Shown: positions 27,701 to 36,347, numbered from the stretch's first letter. The stretch: 64,000 nucleotides of DNA from Halobacillus litoralis (GCF_009856415.1 NZ_WMEZ01000002.1:434001-498000), one strand, 5' to 3'. The notes: generated by a model not told the origin, from the sequence alone. Numbers and translations are program-made.

Positions 27701-28009
27701 TTGATCAACGTCAGGGAAGTCAGCCGCTGCAACGTCCGTATCAAGTTTAAGCGCTTTTGTAAGCATAACTGCTGCTTGACCACGGTTAATGCTTGCCGTT
27801 GGGTGGAAGTCACCATCTGGGTAACCATTGATGACGTCTTTAGCTACTAGGGCATTGATCGCTTCGTTGAACTGGTAACCGTCCGGAAGGTCAGGGAAAT
27901 TTGAATCCGTGCTTGCAGATACTGCAACTGGGGCTACAGCTGAAGCTACCATAGCAGCCGTCAATGATGTAGCAAACAATTTACGTTGTGATTTAGATTT
28001 GTAAGACAT
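24749..28009 (-). CDS. Probable major S-layer protein (SLH3 plus repeated Ig/CNA-B-like domains)
   Basis: A 1086-residue acidic secreted protein with no visible catalytic motif. The signal peptide (about 1-32, TAAMVASAVAPVAVSA) closely resembles those of B. anthracis Sap/EA1, which use SecA2. Three SLH domains (about 36-210) have motifs NRGQ, NRAQ and a degenerate RRDH. An Ig-like segment and a Gly/Pro/Asp linker (about 285-300) lead into tandem carboxypeptidase-regulatory/CNA-B-like beta domains with recurring ADSNGYYSIPATPG-type turns to the C-terminus. Expression signals are strong: consensus sigma-A promoter, long leader with a hairpin, AAGGAGG ribosome binding site. Size, lack of enzymatic domain, expression signals and secA2/slaP context make it the best S-layer candidate; an abundant adhesin is the alternative. 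Confidence 0.85.
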   Translation of the reverse strand: MSYKSKSQRKLFATSLTAAMVASAVAPVAVSASTDSNFPDLPDGYQFNEAINALVAKDVINGYPDGDFHPTASINRGQAAVMLTKALKLDTDVAAADFPDVDQEAWYAEYVNALVASGDINGYPDGTFGPLDNINRAQIAVLLVNAYDIPQKSADTTFEDVDGDAWYTEAIETLYAHGLISGTNEEGTEFSPMEDMRRDHFAWLLYNVEKEFGSLFDEEAPEVTVSSATVVDEDTISVTFSDGETMEYDLDEVLVDGENEVTVEYKGEMYTVTVDFDAPDNPGDGGDDPDVEADTAIQGFVTPGATVKVGDEEVVADSNGYYSIPATPGLAEIEVSKEGYFTKTEEVNVTRNHKTAENISLELVNVSELAIEGNIVDDKTGESVEGAMVSLQEKNGDEWLTLGFTETEDDGKYGFYNSGVSADDSRASVEFENILGQRVNEISTDSEYRVVVSKDLSSSNLDEVYHETTTEFTSSDDMALTTVGTEFTPVKEIESMKLSGAWNTQNGSVELLDVDGSSVLASLDNADLSDDTKNSNDKFEAEFNLVEAFGKEVVTLPSGTYFLRINDANAATEIVAVEVTEGNNTASTVSLEAAQEVTATSTFTSFPKDSTGETFMGQLNVYKEVSGVEVLVDTLNTNNELTYTIDNDALVASYDFDTAETTDYKFEVEGEYILNPVSETVSIVKDKTTSPSLEVEPAGTASADVALLDNDGNTLDLPEGTQVPVTAELVNADGETVKTSPYLELDRYDNDDSDMVIPMDSPFFNSVEPGKYTIKVSAPGFESNTSEEFEVVEFTDQSPADFGIKADPEVTVEGYVRYDGDLENEEVFGNVYVYNQNGTLVAVDGVKWDDAANKGTYMIGDDEDLAEGSYTFVVRGPGVFETVTDTITANKGEQTLNFAVEGGSQAIANLTLVDTLGNKVSGSDVDVTITDKWDDPTTTADNVYSVDSSKAGSFVTPAYLSEGTYTVGVDGDAGVYNDTEFGLSVGKNETVYERITVQNTENDLLFNVSGTVTGLNGSDVVVAAIDENGNVVAKDAGVTGSYSLDVPNGNYEVAVFADGTYVGDQEVSVEDTDLDNINFSLTSTSR

Positions 28010-28056
28010 GTAAATAATTCCTCCTTGAATATACTATAAAATAATACTGATCCTAG

Positions 28057-28089
28057 AGACTCATAGATCGTGGATGCCATCATGAGTCT
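28057..28089 (-). promoter_or_regulatory. Hairpin in the S-layer mRNA leader
   Basis: 8-bp perfect stem AGACTCAT/ATGAGTCT in the untranslated leader between the predicted promoter and the S-layer start codon. Long structured leaders are known to stabilise S-layer mRNAs; that role here is inference. Confidence 0.4.
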
Positions 28090-28153
28090 TTATGTATACA
28101 AATCTCCAAGATAAGTAATAAAACTACAACAAATTTCTGATGACACAAGTCTT

Positions 28154-28182
28154 AGTATATTTCACTTATACTGGAAGGTCAA
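28154..28182 (-). promoter_or_regulatory. Sigma-A promoter of the S-layer gene
   Basis: On the reverse strand, TTGACC (28182-28177), a 17-bp spacer and TATACT (28159-28154) fit the vegetative promoter consensus well. The predicted transcript start near 28147 gives a leader of about 138 nt. The rest of 28183-28380 is AT-rich and shows no gene. Confidence 0.75.
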
Positions 28183-28380
28183 CCTTTTTACCTAATAAAT
28201 TGGAAGAAAATAATTTTAGTAGATTCCATTTCCAATTACAAACTCATTACATAGGTATACAACAGAGAATAGGGTATTCCTTCCAAAAACGCCAATAAAT
28301 TTACATAAATTTAGCACTTACATAGGAAATATCGACAGATTGTCTGAGATCTTTAACATTTTACTGGTATTTTTTCAAAA

Positions 28381-28418
28381 AAATAGCGCCACCGAATAAA
28401 TATTCGGTGGCGCTATTT
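28381..28418 (-). terminator. Rho-independent terminator
   Basis: 18-bp perfect stem AAATAGCGCCACCGAATA with a 2-nt loop and T run on the reverse strand, 16 bp after the third SLH protease gene. Confidence 0.9.
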
Positions 28419-28434
28419 CAATTTAATTCCTCTA

Positions 28435-30084
28435 TTATTTCAAATCTATTACTTTATAAAGCATGTAAACGACCTCGGATCGCGAGATGTTTTCCATAGG
28501 TCTATAGGTCCCGTCCGGGTATCCATTAACAATTCCTGTGTCTTTTAGAGTGGCTACACTGTCGTAATAATAATTGTCTTTTGATATGTCCGGGAAAGAT
28601 TCCGATTCTTTATACCCCTCTATATTGAAAGCATAATGGATAAGAATAGCCACATCTCCACGTGTGACCGAATCTTTAGGCCTAAAGGTGCCATCAGGAT
28701 ATCCGTTAACAAATCCAGCTTCAACCGCTGAGTCTATATATCCTGATCCAAAAGTTTCTTTTGGGACATCTGAAAACTCCGTTTCTCTCTGTTCATTGTC
28801 TAAATCTAGGATCCTACCGATAATGGAAACAACTTCTTCCCTCGTAATCTCTTTTTGTGGCATAAATGAAGCATCTCTATATCCACTAATCCAATTATTT
28901 TGAGCCATCAACTCGAGGGCTTCACTGTACCAACGGGTTCTTTCAAAATCTGAAAAAGGTGTGGCAGGAGCCTGGATCATTCCGTACCCATAAATATTAT
29001 CCTTGCCCTTCACTCCAAGGTCCAAACTGTTATTGATTGCAAGATTCAGCAACTCGTCTTTATTGAACTCAGGAAACATTTCTTTGTATAAGGTCAAAAC
29101 GCCCGCGACGTGTGGGGCGGCCATCGAAGATCCACTCAGCATTTCATAACCACTCTGATCATCTTCCGTCGTGATATAGGTGCTCTTTATATTCATCCCG
29201 GGGGCTGTAAAATCAAGCGATGGCCCTCCATAGGTATAGCCCGAATCTGATTGGTCCTCTTCTACCGCCCCGACGCTTACGATTCCTGGATACCTGGCTG
29301 GATAAAGAACATCTGTCACATCCTCGTATGTACATACATCTTTATTTCCGGAAGCAGCCACTACAATAATCCCTTCATCCTTCGCATCTTTCAAAGCTTG
29401 TCTCGTTAAATCAGATGGAGTGCAAGCCGTCAAACTTAAATTGACAATATCCATTTCTTCTTCTATGGCCCATTCAATCCCTGCAAGTACTGAGCTGACA
29501 AGGCCATTACCATCCTGGTCCAATACTTTCACCGCATAAAGTTGTGCTTTAGGAGCTATCCCTACCGTTCCTTCATCGTTATCTAACGCTCCGATAATTC
29601 CCGCTACATGGGTGCCGTGCCCATTATCATCTACAAAGGTCTCGTCTTCCACAAAACTGACTCCACCAGTAACCTTTAAATCTGGATGATTTGTGTTAAT
29701 CCCTGTATCAATGACGGCCACTTTTACTCCTTCACCAGTCAGGCCAAGGTTTTCAGATTTCTGTGTACCTACACTTGTGTACCCCCACCCTTCTTGCTGG
29801 GCACTTACTTTCACCCGCTGGTCTTCCTCGATCGACGTGATGGCCTCTTCTTTTTCCAATAGTGGAAGATCGGATTCGCTCACAGTTACCGCTGCCGCTC
29901 CCAACCGTTCATAATGATGATGAATCGTGTGAGGAATTTCGTCCAAAAAGGTCATTCCTTCATCCTTTTCATATGTGAGGATCACTCTTTTTTGATCATC
30001 TGTCTCAGATGATGCAGAGACGAAGGTTGGCGTTACAACTACTACCAGAAAAGCAACCAAACAGACTTTAACCCATTCTTTCAT
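28435..30084 (-). CDS. SLH-anchored subtilisin-like serine protease (compact)
   Basis: A 549-residue secreted protease. Signal peptide 1-24; I9-type propeptide about 30-95; S8 domain about 98-370 with D126 (AVIDTGIN), H156 (DNGHGTHVAG) and S320 (SGSSMAAPHVAG). Three SLH domains (about 375-548) follow directly, with motifs TREE, TRGD and SRSE. Two cysteines (C221 and C251) in the catalytic domain are unusual in such secreted Bacillus proteases and could form a disulfide. The domain is the classic subtilisin size, with no PA or PPC insert, unlike its two relatives in the island. RBS AGGAGG before ATG 30084. Monocistronic. Confidence 0.93.
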   Translation of the reverse strand: MKEWVKVCLVAFLVVVVTPTFVSASSETDDQKRVILTYEKDEGMTFLDEIPHTIHHHYERLGAAAVTVSESDLPLLEKEEAITSIEEDQRVKVSAQQEGWGYTSVGTQKSENLGLTGEGVKVAVIDTGINTNHPDLKVTGGVSFVEDETFVDDNGHGTHVAGIIGALDNDEGTVGIAPKAQLYAVKVLDQDGNGLVSSVLAGIEWAIEEEMDIVNLSLTACTPSDLTRQALKDAKDEGIIVVAASGNKDVCTYEDVTDVLYPARYPGIVSVGAVEEDQSDSGYTYGGPSLDFTAPGMNIKSTYITTEDDQSGYEMLSGSSMAAPHVAGVLTLYKEMFPEFNKDELLNLAINNSLDLGVKGKDNIYGYGMIQAPATPFSDFERTRWYSEALELMAQNNWISGYRDASFMPQKEITREEVVSIIGRILDLDNEQRETEFSDVPKETFGSGYIDSAVEAGFVNGYPDGTFRPKDSVTRGDVAILIHYAFNIEGYKESESFPDISKDNYYYDSVATLKDTGIVNGYPDGTYRPMENISRSEVVYMLYKVIDLK

Positions 30085-30120
30085 TTAAGGACCTCCTATG
30101 AATGTAATCTATGAAGTTAA

Positions 30121-30150
30121 AAAAAAGAGAGCGGAACAAAATCCCGCTCT
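30121..30150 (-). terminator. Rho-independent terminator (weak stem)
   Basis: 7-bp stem AGAGCGG/CCGCTCT followed on the reverse strand by T6, just after the second amidase gene. Confidence 0.65.
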
Positions 30151-30157
30151 TCATTTA

Positions 30158-31597
30158 TCAATCTCTCCAATTGTAATAATCAATGATCCCTAAAGCAATA
30201 GCTTGAGCCGCTTCTTCACGATAATGTTGAGTTTTAAGCTTTCTTGCATCATGATCGTTCGTAAGGAAGCCGATTTCTGTCAGCACAGATGGTAGAGTGG
30301 TAGCTTTGATTACTCGATACCCTACATTTTTTACTCCGCGATTATTCATATCCATCGCTTTATACAAACGATCATTGATGAATTTTGCCAGATGGTAGCT
30401 TTTTCTTTCACGGTCGGTCATTCCAGCCGCATAATAGAACGTTTCAACACCAGTCGCACTGCTCATGAATGCATTGGCGTGGACACTGACAAATGCGTCC
30501 GCGTTACCTTTTTGCGCAATGGCTACTCGTCCATCCAAAGATGGGTACCAGTCACTTTGACGTGTCATCACCACATCAATACCAGAGTCTTTCAGGTAAT
30601 CACGCACCATCAATGAAACATCCAAAACGACTTCTTTTTCTACTAAGCCGTTTGCTGAAGCCCCTGGATCTCTGCCTCCATGACCTGGATCAATGGCTAC
30701 CGTTCGAGGTGTGGCCTCCCCTGGTTTAGCAACAAGGTAATAGGTGTGGACATAACCCTTTAGTTCCCCGTGAGAAACATAGGCCCAGTCCCCTTCCAGT
30801 TTATGAACTTTGACAGCGTTTCCTGTTGTTAATTTTCCAACGATATCGTAATCAATGCTTGGACCTTGACGAACATTCAAAGAATCCGCCGTGACAATCC
30901 TTTCATCAATTACCTCAACTGTTTCATCTTTCGGCTCTTCCGGTTCTTGAGGCTCCTCAGGCACATCTTCTGATGGTTCTTGAACAACGTAATCCCCGTT
31001 TTCGCTAATGGCCTTAGCAACTAAAATAGAGAACTCTTCTCTAGTCAGCTTATTATAAGGCTTGAATGTTCCATCCGGGTAACCGACAGAAATTCCTGCA
31101 GAAGCGATGGAATTGATCGCTTCATAGTAAAGGCTATCATTCTCTACATCCGGGAAAGATCTCTTCGTCTCCCCTTTAATATTAAAAGCACGGGAGATGA
31201 TAATGGCCATTTGAGCTCTCGTTACCGTTTCATTCGGGCGGAATTTCCCATCAGAATGGCCTGTAATGATCCCTTTTTCTGTCGCAGATGCTATGTAACC
31301 TGAAGCATACATATGAGAGGTGACATCCGGGAAAGTCGTTTCTTGTTTTGTGTTGTCTAAATTCAAAGCACGACCAATCATTGCTGTAGCTTCTTGTCTG
31401 GAAACAGGATTCTTCGGTTTGAATGTACCATCTGTATAACCAAAGATGATCTCTTTTTCTATTAATAGTTGAATGTTCTCTTTAGATCGATCTGGGATAT
31501 CACTCAATTCCTCAGCAGACACTTCTTGAATCGGTTGGAAAATGACCAGGGACAAAACAGAAAGGGCAAACAGCAGACTTCCAATTTTCTTCAGCAT
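30158..31597 (-). CDS. SLH-anchored N-acetylmuramoyl-L-alanine amidase (second copy)
   Basis: A 479-residue secreted amidase with the same SLH3-SH3b-Amidase_3 order as the gene at 7.9-9.3 kb. The SLH motifs are SRQE, TRAQ and TREE; a Pro/Glu-rich linker (PSEDVPEEPQEPEEPK) replaces the short linker of its paralogue. The SH3 domain has VRQGPSIDYDIVGKL. The amidase domain has DPGHGGRDPGA (zinc His), VEKEVVLD, FVSVHANAF (zinc His) and LTEIGFLTN (catalytic Glu). The start chosen is ATG 31597, the M before LKKIGSLLF, with AAGGAG 13 nt upstream; ATG 31609 is almost on the ribosome binding site, and a longer frame to 31681 has no signal-like start. Likely partly redundant with its paralogue. Confidence 0.92.
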   Translation of the reverse strand: MLKKIGSLLFALSVLSLVIFQPIQEVSAEELSDIPDRSKENIQLLIEKEIIFGYTDGTFKPKNPVSRQEATAMIGRALNLDNTKQETTFPDVTSHMYASGYIASATEKGIITGHSDGKFRPNETVTRAQMAIIISRAFNIKGETKRSFPDVENDSLYYEAINSIASAGISVGYPDGTFKPYNKLTREEFSILVAKAISENGDYVVQEPSEDVPEEPQEPEEPKDETVEVIDERIVTADSLNVRQGPSIDYDIVGKLTTGNAVKVHKLEGDWAYVSHGELKGYVHTYYLVAKPGEATPRTVAIDPGHGGRDPGASANGLVEKEVVLDVSLMVRDYLKDSGIDVVMTRQSDWYPSLDGRVAIAQKGNADAFVSVHANAFMSSATGVETFYYAAGMTDRERKSYHLAKFINDRLYKAMDMNNRGVKNVGYRVIKATTLPSVLTEIGFLTNDHDARKLKTQHYREEAAQAIALGIIDYYNWRD

Positions 31598-31951
31598 AGT
31601 AATTCTCATGCTCCTTCTATACATTATTTTAGATTGTCCATAATCCTCGCGTTCACGTTGACATTTGTAAAACTGACTCACCGGCCTCCCTTGTAGGTTC
31701 CTGTGCTATTTTGTAATTTTATGTAAATGAAACCAATATTTTGTCTCTTATTATATCGTTCACTATACCAAGGAATTTCATCATACAAAAGTCTCATTTT
31801 ATTAATTTTTGTAGATTTTTAGATTTAATTATCATAAAAACGGGTATTTCCTGATCCTTTCGACCCCACTTTTCCAAAAATTCTTGAATTAAACTATTCA
31901 TCCTGTTCATTATTTGATAGATTAATAGTGGTAAATAAAGGAGGATGGAAT
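31598..31951. other. Divergent promoter region
   Basis: AT-rich spacer between divergent amidase and glucosaminidase genes. It must carry promoters for both, but I could not assign boxes with confidence. No gene seen. Confidence 0.5.
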
Positions 31952-33877
31952 GTGAAAAAAATATCGTTACTTATGCTTTTTCTCCTCTTCTTCGCGTCTT
32001 TCGGCTCCGCTGTTCATGCCGAAGATGACATCACAGGAACACCTTTCGAAGAAGACTTAAGAGCATTAATTGAAGCCGGAATTATGACCGGGTACGAAGA
32101 TGGTACATATCAACCAGAGAAATCAGTCACTCGTGCAGAATTTACAATTTTTATTAACAAAGCTTTAGAACTAGATGAAACGGAACTGGATGTTCCTGCT
32201 GATCAGTTCAGTGATATCCAAGTAGAAGATTGGTATTACGATTCTATTATGACTGCCTACAGTCACGGTTTGATCAATGGATATCCAGATGGGACTTTCC
32301 GCCCTAAAGAAATCATTTCACGTCAAGATATGGCGGTCATGATCATGAATGCGGCTGACTCCAAGAACATCATTTCTGAGCGTAAAGAATTAGCATTCGA
32401 AGATAATGACAAAATTCGTGAGTATGCGGTTGAATCCGTAGAACGCTTGACGAGCTTAGGAATTATCAGTGGAAAACAACACAAAGATGGAACCTTGTTC
32501 TTCGCCCCTTATGATGAAACTTCACGTGGGGAAACGGCTGCTGTAATCAATCGTTTGTTGAAGGTTCTTTATCCACCTGAGGATCCTACTGAGGAACTTG
32601 ATTTTAAAGTTGCTTCTCTAACTGAGTTGGAAGATCCAGTGATTGAAGGAGAATATGAAACATACGAAGAAGCTGTGAAGAACGCTGAAGCGAACCAAGT
32701 TGTATTAAGCGGAAATCAGGTGGTATGGATTTCTGAAGGAGCAGCTGTCGCAAATACGAAGGCTACCATTTTCACAAGCGAATCCTTTACTTCTCACGCC
32801 ACTTACATCCAGGCTGGCATCGAGGTAGAGTTATTGAATGTAAATGAGAACTCTTTAGAAGTTAAAATCGCAGATACAGAGGGTTTCGTTAAAAAAGAAG
32901 AATTCAACTTGATTCCAGTACATTTACTTAAAGGTAAAAGCTACTATTCCGTTAAGGAAGGGAATCTCCACCACTACATTTACTTCCCTATCACAGATGA
33001 CCTTAGGACTTACATGTACGGTCCTGCACCTTCTTTCATGAACGAAGGCACCAAATACTATAGTGACAATGGGAATAGCTTTTTCGATGAAAACGGAAAT
33101 CATGCAGGAGAAGCTTATCAATACTTCAACCGCATGCCGTTGTACACAGAAACGAAATACACAGCCGAACAATTGAATGAGTATCTAGAATATGGGCGGC
33201 CGGATAACCTCCTGATCGGGACGGGGGAATCTTTCAAAAAGGCAGAAGAACTTCATGGCACGAATGCCCTTTACCTCATGGCACACGCTATTCATGAAAG
33301 TACATGGGGTACAAGCCCGATTGCTGTAACTAAGAATAATCTATTTGGAATTAATGCCATTGATTCAGATCCAATGGCAGGTGCAAAAACGTATGATGAT
33401 TATGAAACTGGAATTTTAGAGGCGGCTAAAGACTTTATTGTTCCAGGGTATTTCAACCAGGTTAATTGGAAGGCCAACGGTGCTCACTTAGGAAACAAGA
33501 GTTCCGGCATGAACGTCCGATGGGCTTCAGACCCTTATTGGGGACAAAAAATCGCCGGATTCATGTATCGGGCAGATGCCTATTTGAGCGAGAAATACGG
33601 TACAGATCCGGAATACGGTCAATATGAACTTGCCAAAACCGTAACACCAAACGTCAATGTCCGTTCTACACCTGAAACAGGGACTGACAACTTTCTTTAC
33701 CAAATGAAAAAACCTGCATCAAATGTGCAGATTTTAAACACCATAGAAGGAAAGGGCACATGGTATGAAATCACGCCAAAAGCCTACGGTGACCATGATT
33801 ATGAACAAGCTTTCGTCTACAGTCACGGTTACACAGCCTATGGCACGAGCTTAGAGAAGCTCCCAATAGCTGAATAA
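31952..33877 (+). CDS. SLH-anchored beta-N-acetylglucosaminidase
   Basis: A 641-residue secreted wall hydrolase. Signal peptide about 1-23 (ending AVHA); three SLH domains about 28-205 (TRAE, SRQD, SRGE). A middle beta region of about 220-320 resembles a bacterial SH3 module. The Glucosaminidase domain (about 400-550) shows LMAHAIHESTWGTS with the likely catalytic Glu, KNNLFGINA and YDDYETGI, as in LytD/LytG-type enzymes. A C-terminal SH3-like region (about 560-641) contains NVNVRSTPETG. It cleaves the glycan strand of peptidoglycan, complementing the amidases and NlpC/P60 enzyme. The start is a GTG at 31952 with AAAGGAGG 7 nt upstream; an upstream GTG at 31928 overlaps nothing and lacks a site. 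Confidence 0.91.
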   Translation: MKKISLLMLFLLFFASFGSAVHAEDDITGTPFEEDLRALIEAGIMTGYEDGTYQPEKSVTRAEFTIFINKALELDETELDVPADQFSDIQVEDWYYDSIMTAYSHGLINGYPDGTFRPKEIISRQDMAVMIMNAADSKNIISERKELAFEDNDKIREYAVESVERLTSLGIISGKQHKDGTLFFAPYDETSRGETAAVINRLLKVLYPPEDPTEELDFKVASLTELEDPVIEGEYETYEEAVKNAEANQVVLSGNQVVWISEGAAVANTKATIFTSESFTSHATYIQAGIEVELLNVNENSLEVKIADTEGFVKKEEFNLIPVHLLKGKSYYSVKEGNLHHYIYFPITDDLRTYMYGPAPSFMNEGTKYYSDNGNSFFDENGNHAGEAYQYFNRMPLYTETKYTAEQLNEYLEYGRPDNLLIGTGESFKKAEELHGTNALYLMAHAIHESTWGTSPIAVTKNNLFGINAIDSDPMAGAKTYDDYETGILEAAKDFIVPGYFNQVNWKANGAHLGNKSSGMNVRWASDPYWGQKIAGFMYRADAYLSEKYGTDPEYGQYELAKTVTPNVNVRSTPETGTDNFLYQMKKPASNVQILNTIEGKGTWYEITPKAYGDHDYEQAFVYSHGYTAYGTSLEKLPIAE

Positions 33878-33891
33878 TTCCGACTACACGA

Positions 33892-33929
33892 AAAACGGGG
33901 AGTAACAACTATATGTTACTCCCCGTTTT
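33892..33929 (+). terminator. Rho-independent terminator
   Basis: 16-bp perfect stem AAAACGGGGAGTAACA with a 6-nt loop and T run after the glucosaminidase gene, separating it from the tagA-csaB operon. Confidence 0.9.
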
Positions 33930-33984
33930 ATGTTATATTATGGAGAGCGTGAATGTGTGTAAATTAAAGGAGTCACATCATAAA

Positions 33985-34716
33985 ATGAAGCAGGTAAACA
34001 TTTTAGGAATACCTTTTACCAACATGGACCATATCACCTTAGTCCAACAATTACAAAAACATATAGAAAACAAGGAAAAATCCTTCGTCGTAACAGCAAA
34101 CCCTGAAATTGTTATGCGTGCTCATGATGATTCCTATTATATGGACTGCCTTCAACGAGCTTCCTATATAACTGCTGATGGAATAGGTATTGTGAAAGCT
34201 TCACAACTCTTGAAAGCCCCTCTTCCTGAGCGGGTGACCGGTTATGATATTATGATGGAATTCCTTGAAAAAGCGAATGAAAACAACTATCGAATCTACT
34301 TACTCGGTGCAAGAGAAGAAACCTTACATCGAGCTATAAAGAATATAAATATCGACTACCCGAATATTGAAGTGGTCGGCCATAGAAATGGGTACTTCAC
34401 CTGGAATGATTCTTCCGTGGCGGAAGACATCAAAGAAAAGAAGCCGGATATTGTTTTTGTCGCTCTCGGCGTACCGAAACAGGAACGATGGATTGCAGAA
34501 AACTTCTCTAACTTTGATCGGGGTGTATTCATTTGTGTGGGAGGAAGTATTGATGTCGTGGCTGGTGATGTGAAACGGGCACCCTTGCGGTGGCAGAACA
34601 TGAATTTAGAGTGGCTTTATCGCTTGCTCAAACAGCCGAGCCGATGGAAACGGATGCTCGCTCTACCGAGATTTGCCTACCAAGTCTTCCGACAAAGGTC
34701 TGATTCCCAATCGTGA
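33985..34716 (+). CDS. tagA: WecG/TagA/CpsF family glycosyltransferase (probable ManNAc transferase)
   Basis: A 243-residue membrane-associated glycosyltransferase. Family motifs present are TANPEIVMRA, ADGIGIVKAS, PERVTGYDI, YLLGA, VALGVPKQERWI, GGSIDVVAG and RAPLRWQ--NLEWLYRL. TagA adds ManNAc to GlcNAc-PP-undecaprenol, the step after TagO in linkage-unit or secondary wall polymer synthesis. The start chosen is the ATG at 33985 with AAAGGAG 12 nt upstream; the longer reading begins inside the preceding terminator. First of a three-gene operon with a SpoVB-type flippase (4-nt overlap) and csaB, so its likely product is the SLH-binding secondary cell wall polymer. Confidence 0.88.
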   Translation: MKQVNILGIPFTNMDHITLVQQLQKHIENKEKSFVVTANPEIVMRAHDDSYYMDCLQRASYITADGIGIVKASQLLKAPLPERVTGYDIMMEFLEKANENNYRIYLLGAREETLHRAIKNINIDYPNIEVVGHRNGYFTWNDSSVAEDIKEKKPDIVFVALGVPKQERWIAENFSNFDRGVFICVGGSIDVVAGDVKRAPLRWQNMNLEWLYRLLKQPSRWKRMLALPRFAYQVFRQRSDSQS

Positions 34717-36263
34717 AACCTTCTACTTTTCTCAAAAGTACCTTAATATTAACGGTAGCTACTCTGCTATCAAAAATTTTAGGAAGTTTATTCCGTGTGC
34801 CTTTGCAAAACATTGCAGGAGACGAAGTGCTTGGGATTTTCAGTCTTGTCTATCCCGTTTATATGGTCGCTCTCATTCTTTCAGTAGCCGGGATTCCCAT
34901 CGCTATTTCGAAGTTGATCGCTGAAGCACGCGCATCTGGAACAAAACAGGATATTTACTATATTCAAAAGACAGCCCGCATTCTTGGCTTGCTGCTTGGT
35001 GCGATCAGTCTGAGCTTCATCTTGCTCTTTTCTCGTTCGATTTCCCAACTGATTGGCGGTATCTCGACAGAACCTGCTTTGATTGCGGTTTCCTTCACCT
35101 TACTCTTCGCCCCTTATATGGCTGTACATCGAGGGTTCTTCCAGGGGTATGAAGATATGAGACCTACGGCTGTCTCACAGGTCATTGAACAGTTCATTCG
35201 AGTGATTTTTATTATCGGTGTTGCTTCTTATATGGTTTCGCTAGGTTATAATCCCCCTTACATAGCTGCTGGAGTGATGGTAAGTTCGCTATTAGGCGTC
35301 CTCAGCTCCATGGTCTATTTAAAAACACGATTATACCGTTCCCATATAAAGGTCGACCGAACGTACAATTATAATCTGAATACATTTAAAATCTGGGGAA
35401 AGAGAATTCTATCTGTTTCCCTGCCCATTGCCATAGGTACTGTCACTATGGCTCTTTTTAACGTAGTCGATTCACTTACCGTCCCTCATTTCTTAAGGAC
35501 AGACAGTGGAAGTGAAACGACCTATTTGTATGGCATCTATGGCCGTGGACTCGCAGTCGTGCAAATCGCGACCGTTTTTGCTACGTCTGTGGTGCTCCCG
35601 TTGATTCCATCATTAACCAAACATTTAGAATCAAAAAATATAAACGAAGCAAGAAAACTGATCGAGACGACGCGGTGGGCCACGCATGTGTTGTCATGGC
35701 CGGCAGCAGTTCTTCTTTTCATCCTAGCGGTACCGATCAACATTGCGCTTTTCACCAACACTGAAGGAAGCCTTATGTTGAGCATTACTGGCTTTTCTTC
35801 TGTATTCATCTCTATGACTCTCGTTGGAACAGCCATTTTACAAGGAATGAATGCTTCTCGATTAGCGGCGACCATCATTCTATTCGGTACTCTGTTCAAA
35901 GCAATAGCCAATGCCGTTCTCGTTCCTTTTTATAGTATAGAAGGTGCTGCAGCAGCAACATTGATCACATACCTTTTCATTGTTGTGATCAATAACAAGA
36001 TGATCAGGAGACTTGTCGAAGTTCCTGTCATCCCTGTTCACTTGTTGAAAATCCTGGTGATGTCTGCCCTGTTAGGAGGCATGACTGCGACCACTTACTT
36101 ACTTGCTAACCCATTTGAATGGTCCAGAGTTTTCTCCTTTTCGTTCGTGGCCATGACTGGTTTGCTCTTTGTAGCGATTTATTTCCTATCGCTCCTTAAG
36201 TTAAAAGCCTTCGATTACGAGATGATTCAGCATGTTCCCTTTTTGTCAAAATGGCTGAAGTGA
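34713..36263 (+). CDS. SpoVB-like polysaccharide flippase
   Basis: A 516-residue integral membrane protein with about 14 hydrophobic segments, of the SpoVB branch of the MOP flippase superfamily (STLILTVATLLSKILGSLFRVPLQNIAG; FSLVYPVYMVALILS). It begins at a GTG overlapping the tagA stop codon (GTGA). Position between tagA and csaB suggests export of the lipid-linked wall polymer, although SpoVB members are also linked to peptidoglycan precursors in spores. It differs from the MurJ-branch flippase at 3-4.5 kb. Confidence 0.87.
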   Translation: MKPSTFLKSTLILTVATLLSKILGSLFRVPLQNIAGDEVLGIFSLVYPVYMVALILSVAGIPIAISKLIAEARASGTKQDIYYIQKTARILGLLLGAISLSFILLFSRSISQLIGGISTEPALIAVSFTLLFAPYMAVHRGFFQGYEDMRPTAVSQVIEQFIRVIFIIGVASYMVSLGYNPPYIAAGVMVSSLLGVLSSMVYLKTRLYRSHIKVDRTYNYNLNTFKIWGKRILSVSLPIAIGTVTMALFNVVDSLTVPHFLRTDSGSETTYLYGIYGRGLAVVQIATVFATSVVLPLIPSLTKHLESKNINEARKLIETTRWATHVLSWPAAVLLFILAVPINIALFTNTEGSLMLSITGFSSVFISMTLVGTAILQGMNASRLAATIILFGTLFKAIANAVLVPFYSIEGAAAATLITYLFIVVINNKMIRRLVEVPVIPVHLLKILVMSALLGGMTATTYLLANPFEWSRVFSFSFVAMTGLLFVAIYFLSLLKLKAFDYEMIQHVPFLSKWLK

Positions 36264-36347
36264 TGGCTCTGGTTCAAGCTTATCTAAGAGTTGTCTCAAT
36301 AGGTGTAGGTTTGTAAGTGTTTGATATTAGTGGAAGAGGTGAGAACA

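Noticed and set aside
24749-28009. Forward-strand open frames of 80-113 residues opposite the S-layer gene
   Set aside because: Shadows caused by the biased codon use of a highly expressed gene; Ser/Thr-rich mirror translations with no initiation signals.
28381-28418. 18-bp hairpin as a riboswitch or attachment site
   Set aside because: It is followed by a T run on the reverse strand right after a stop codon, so an ordinary terminator explains it.
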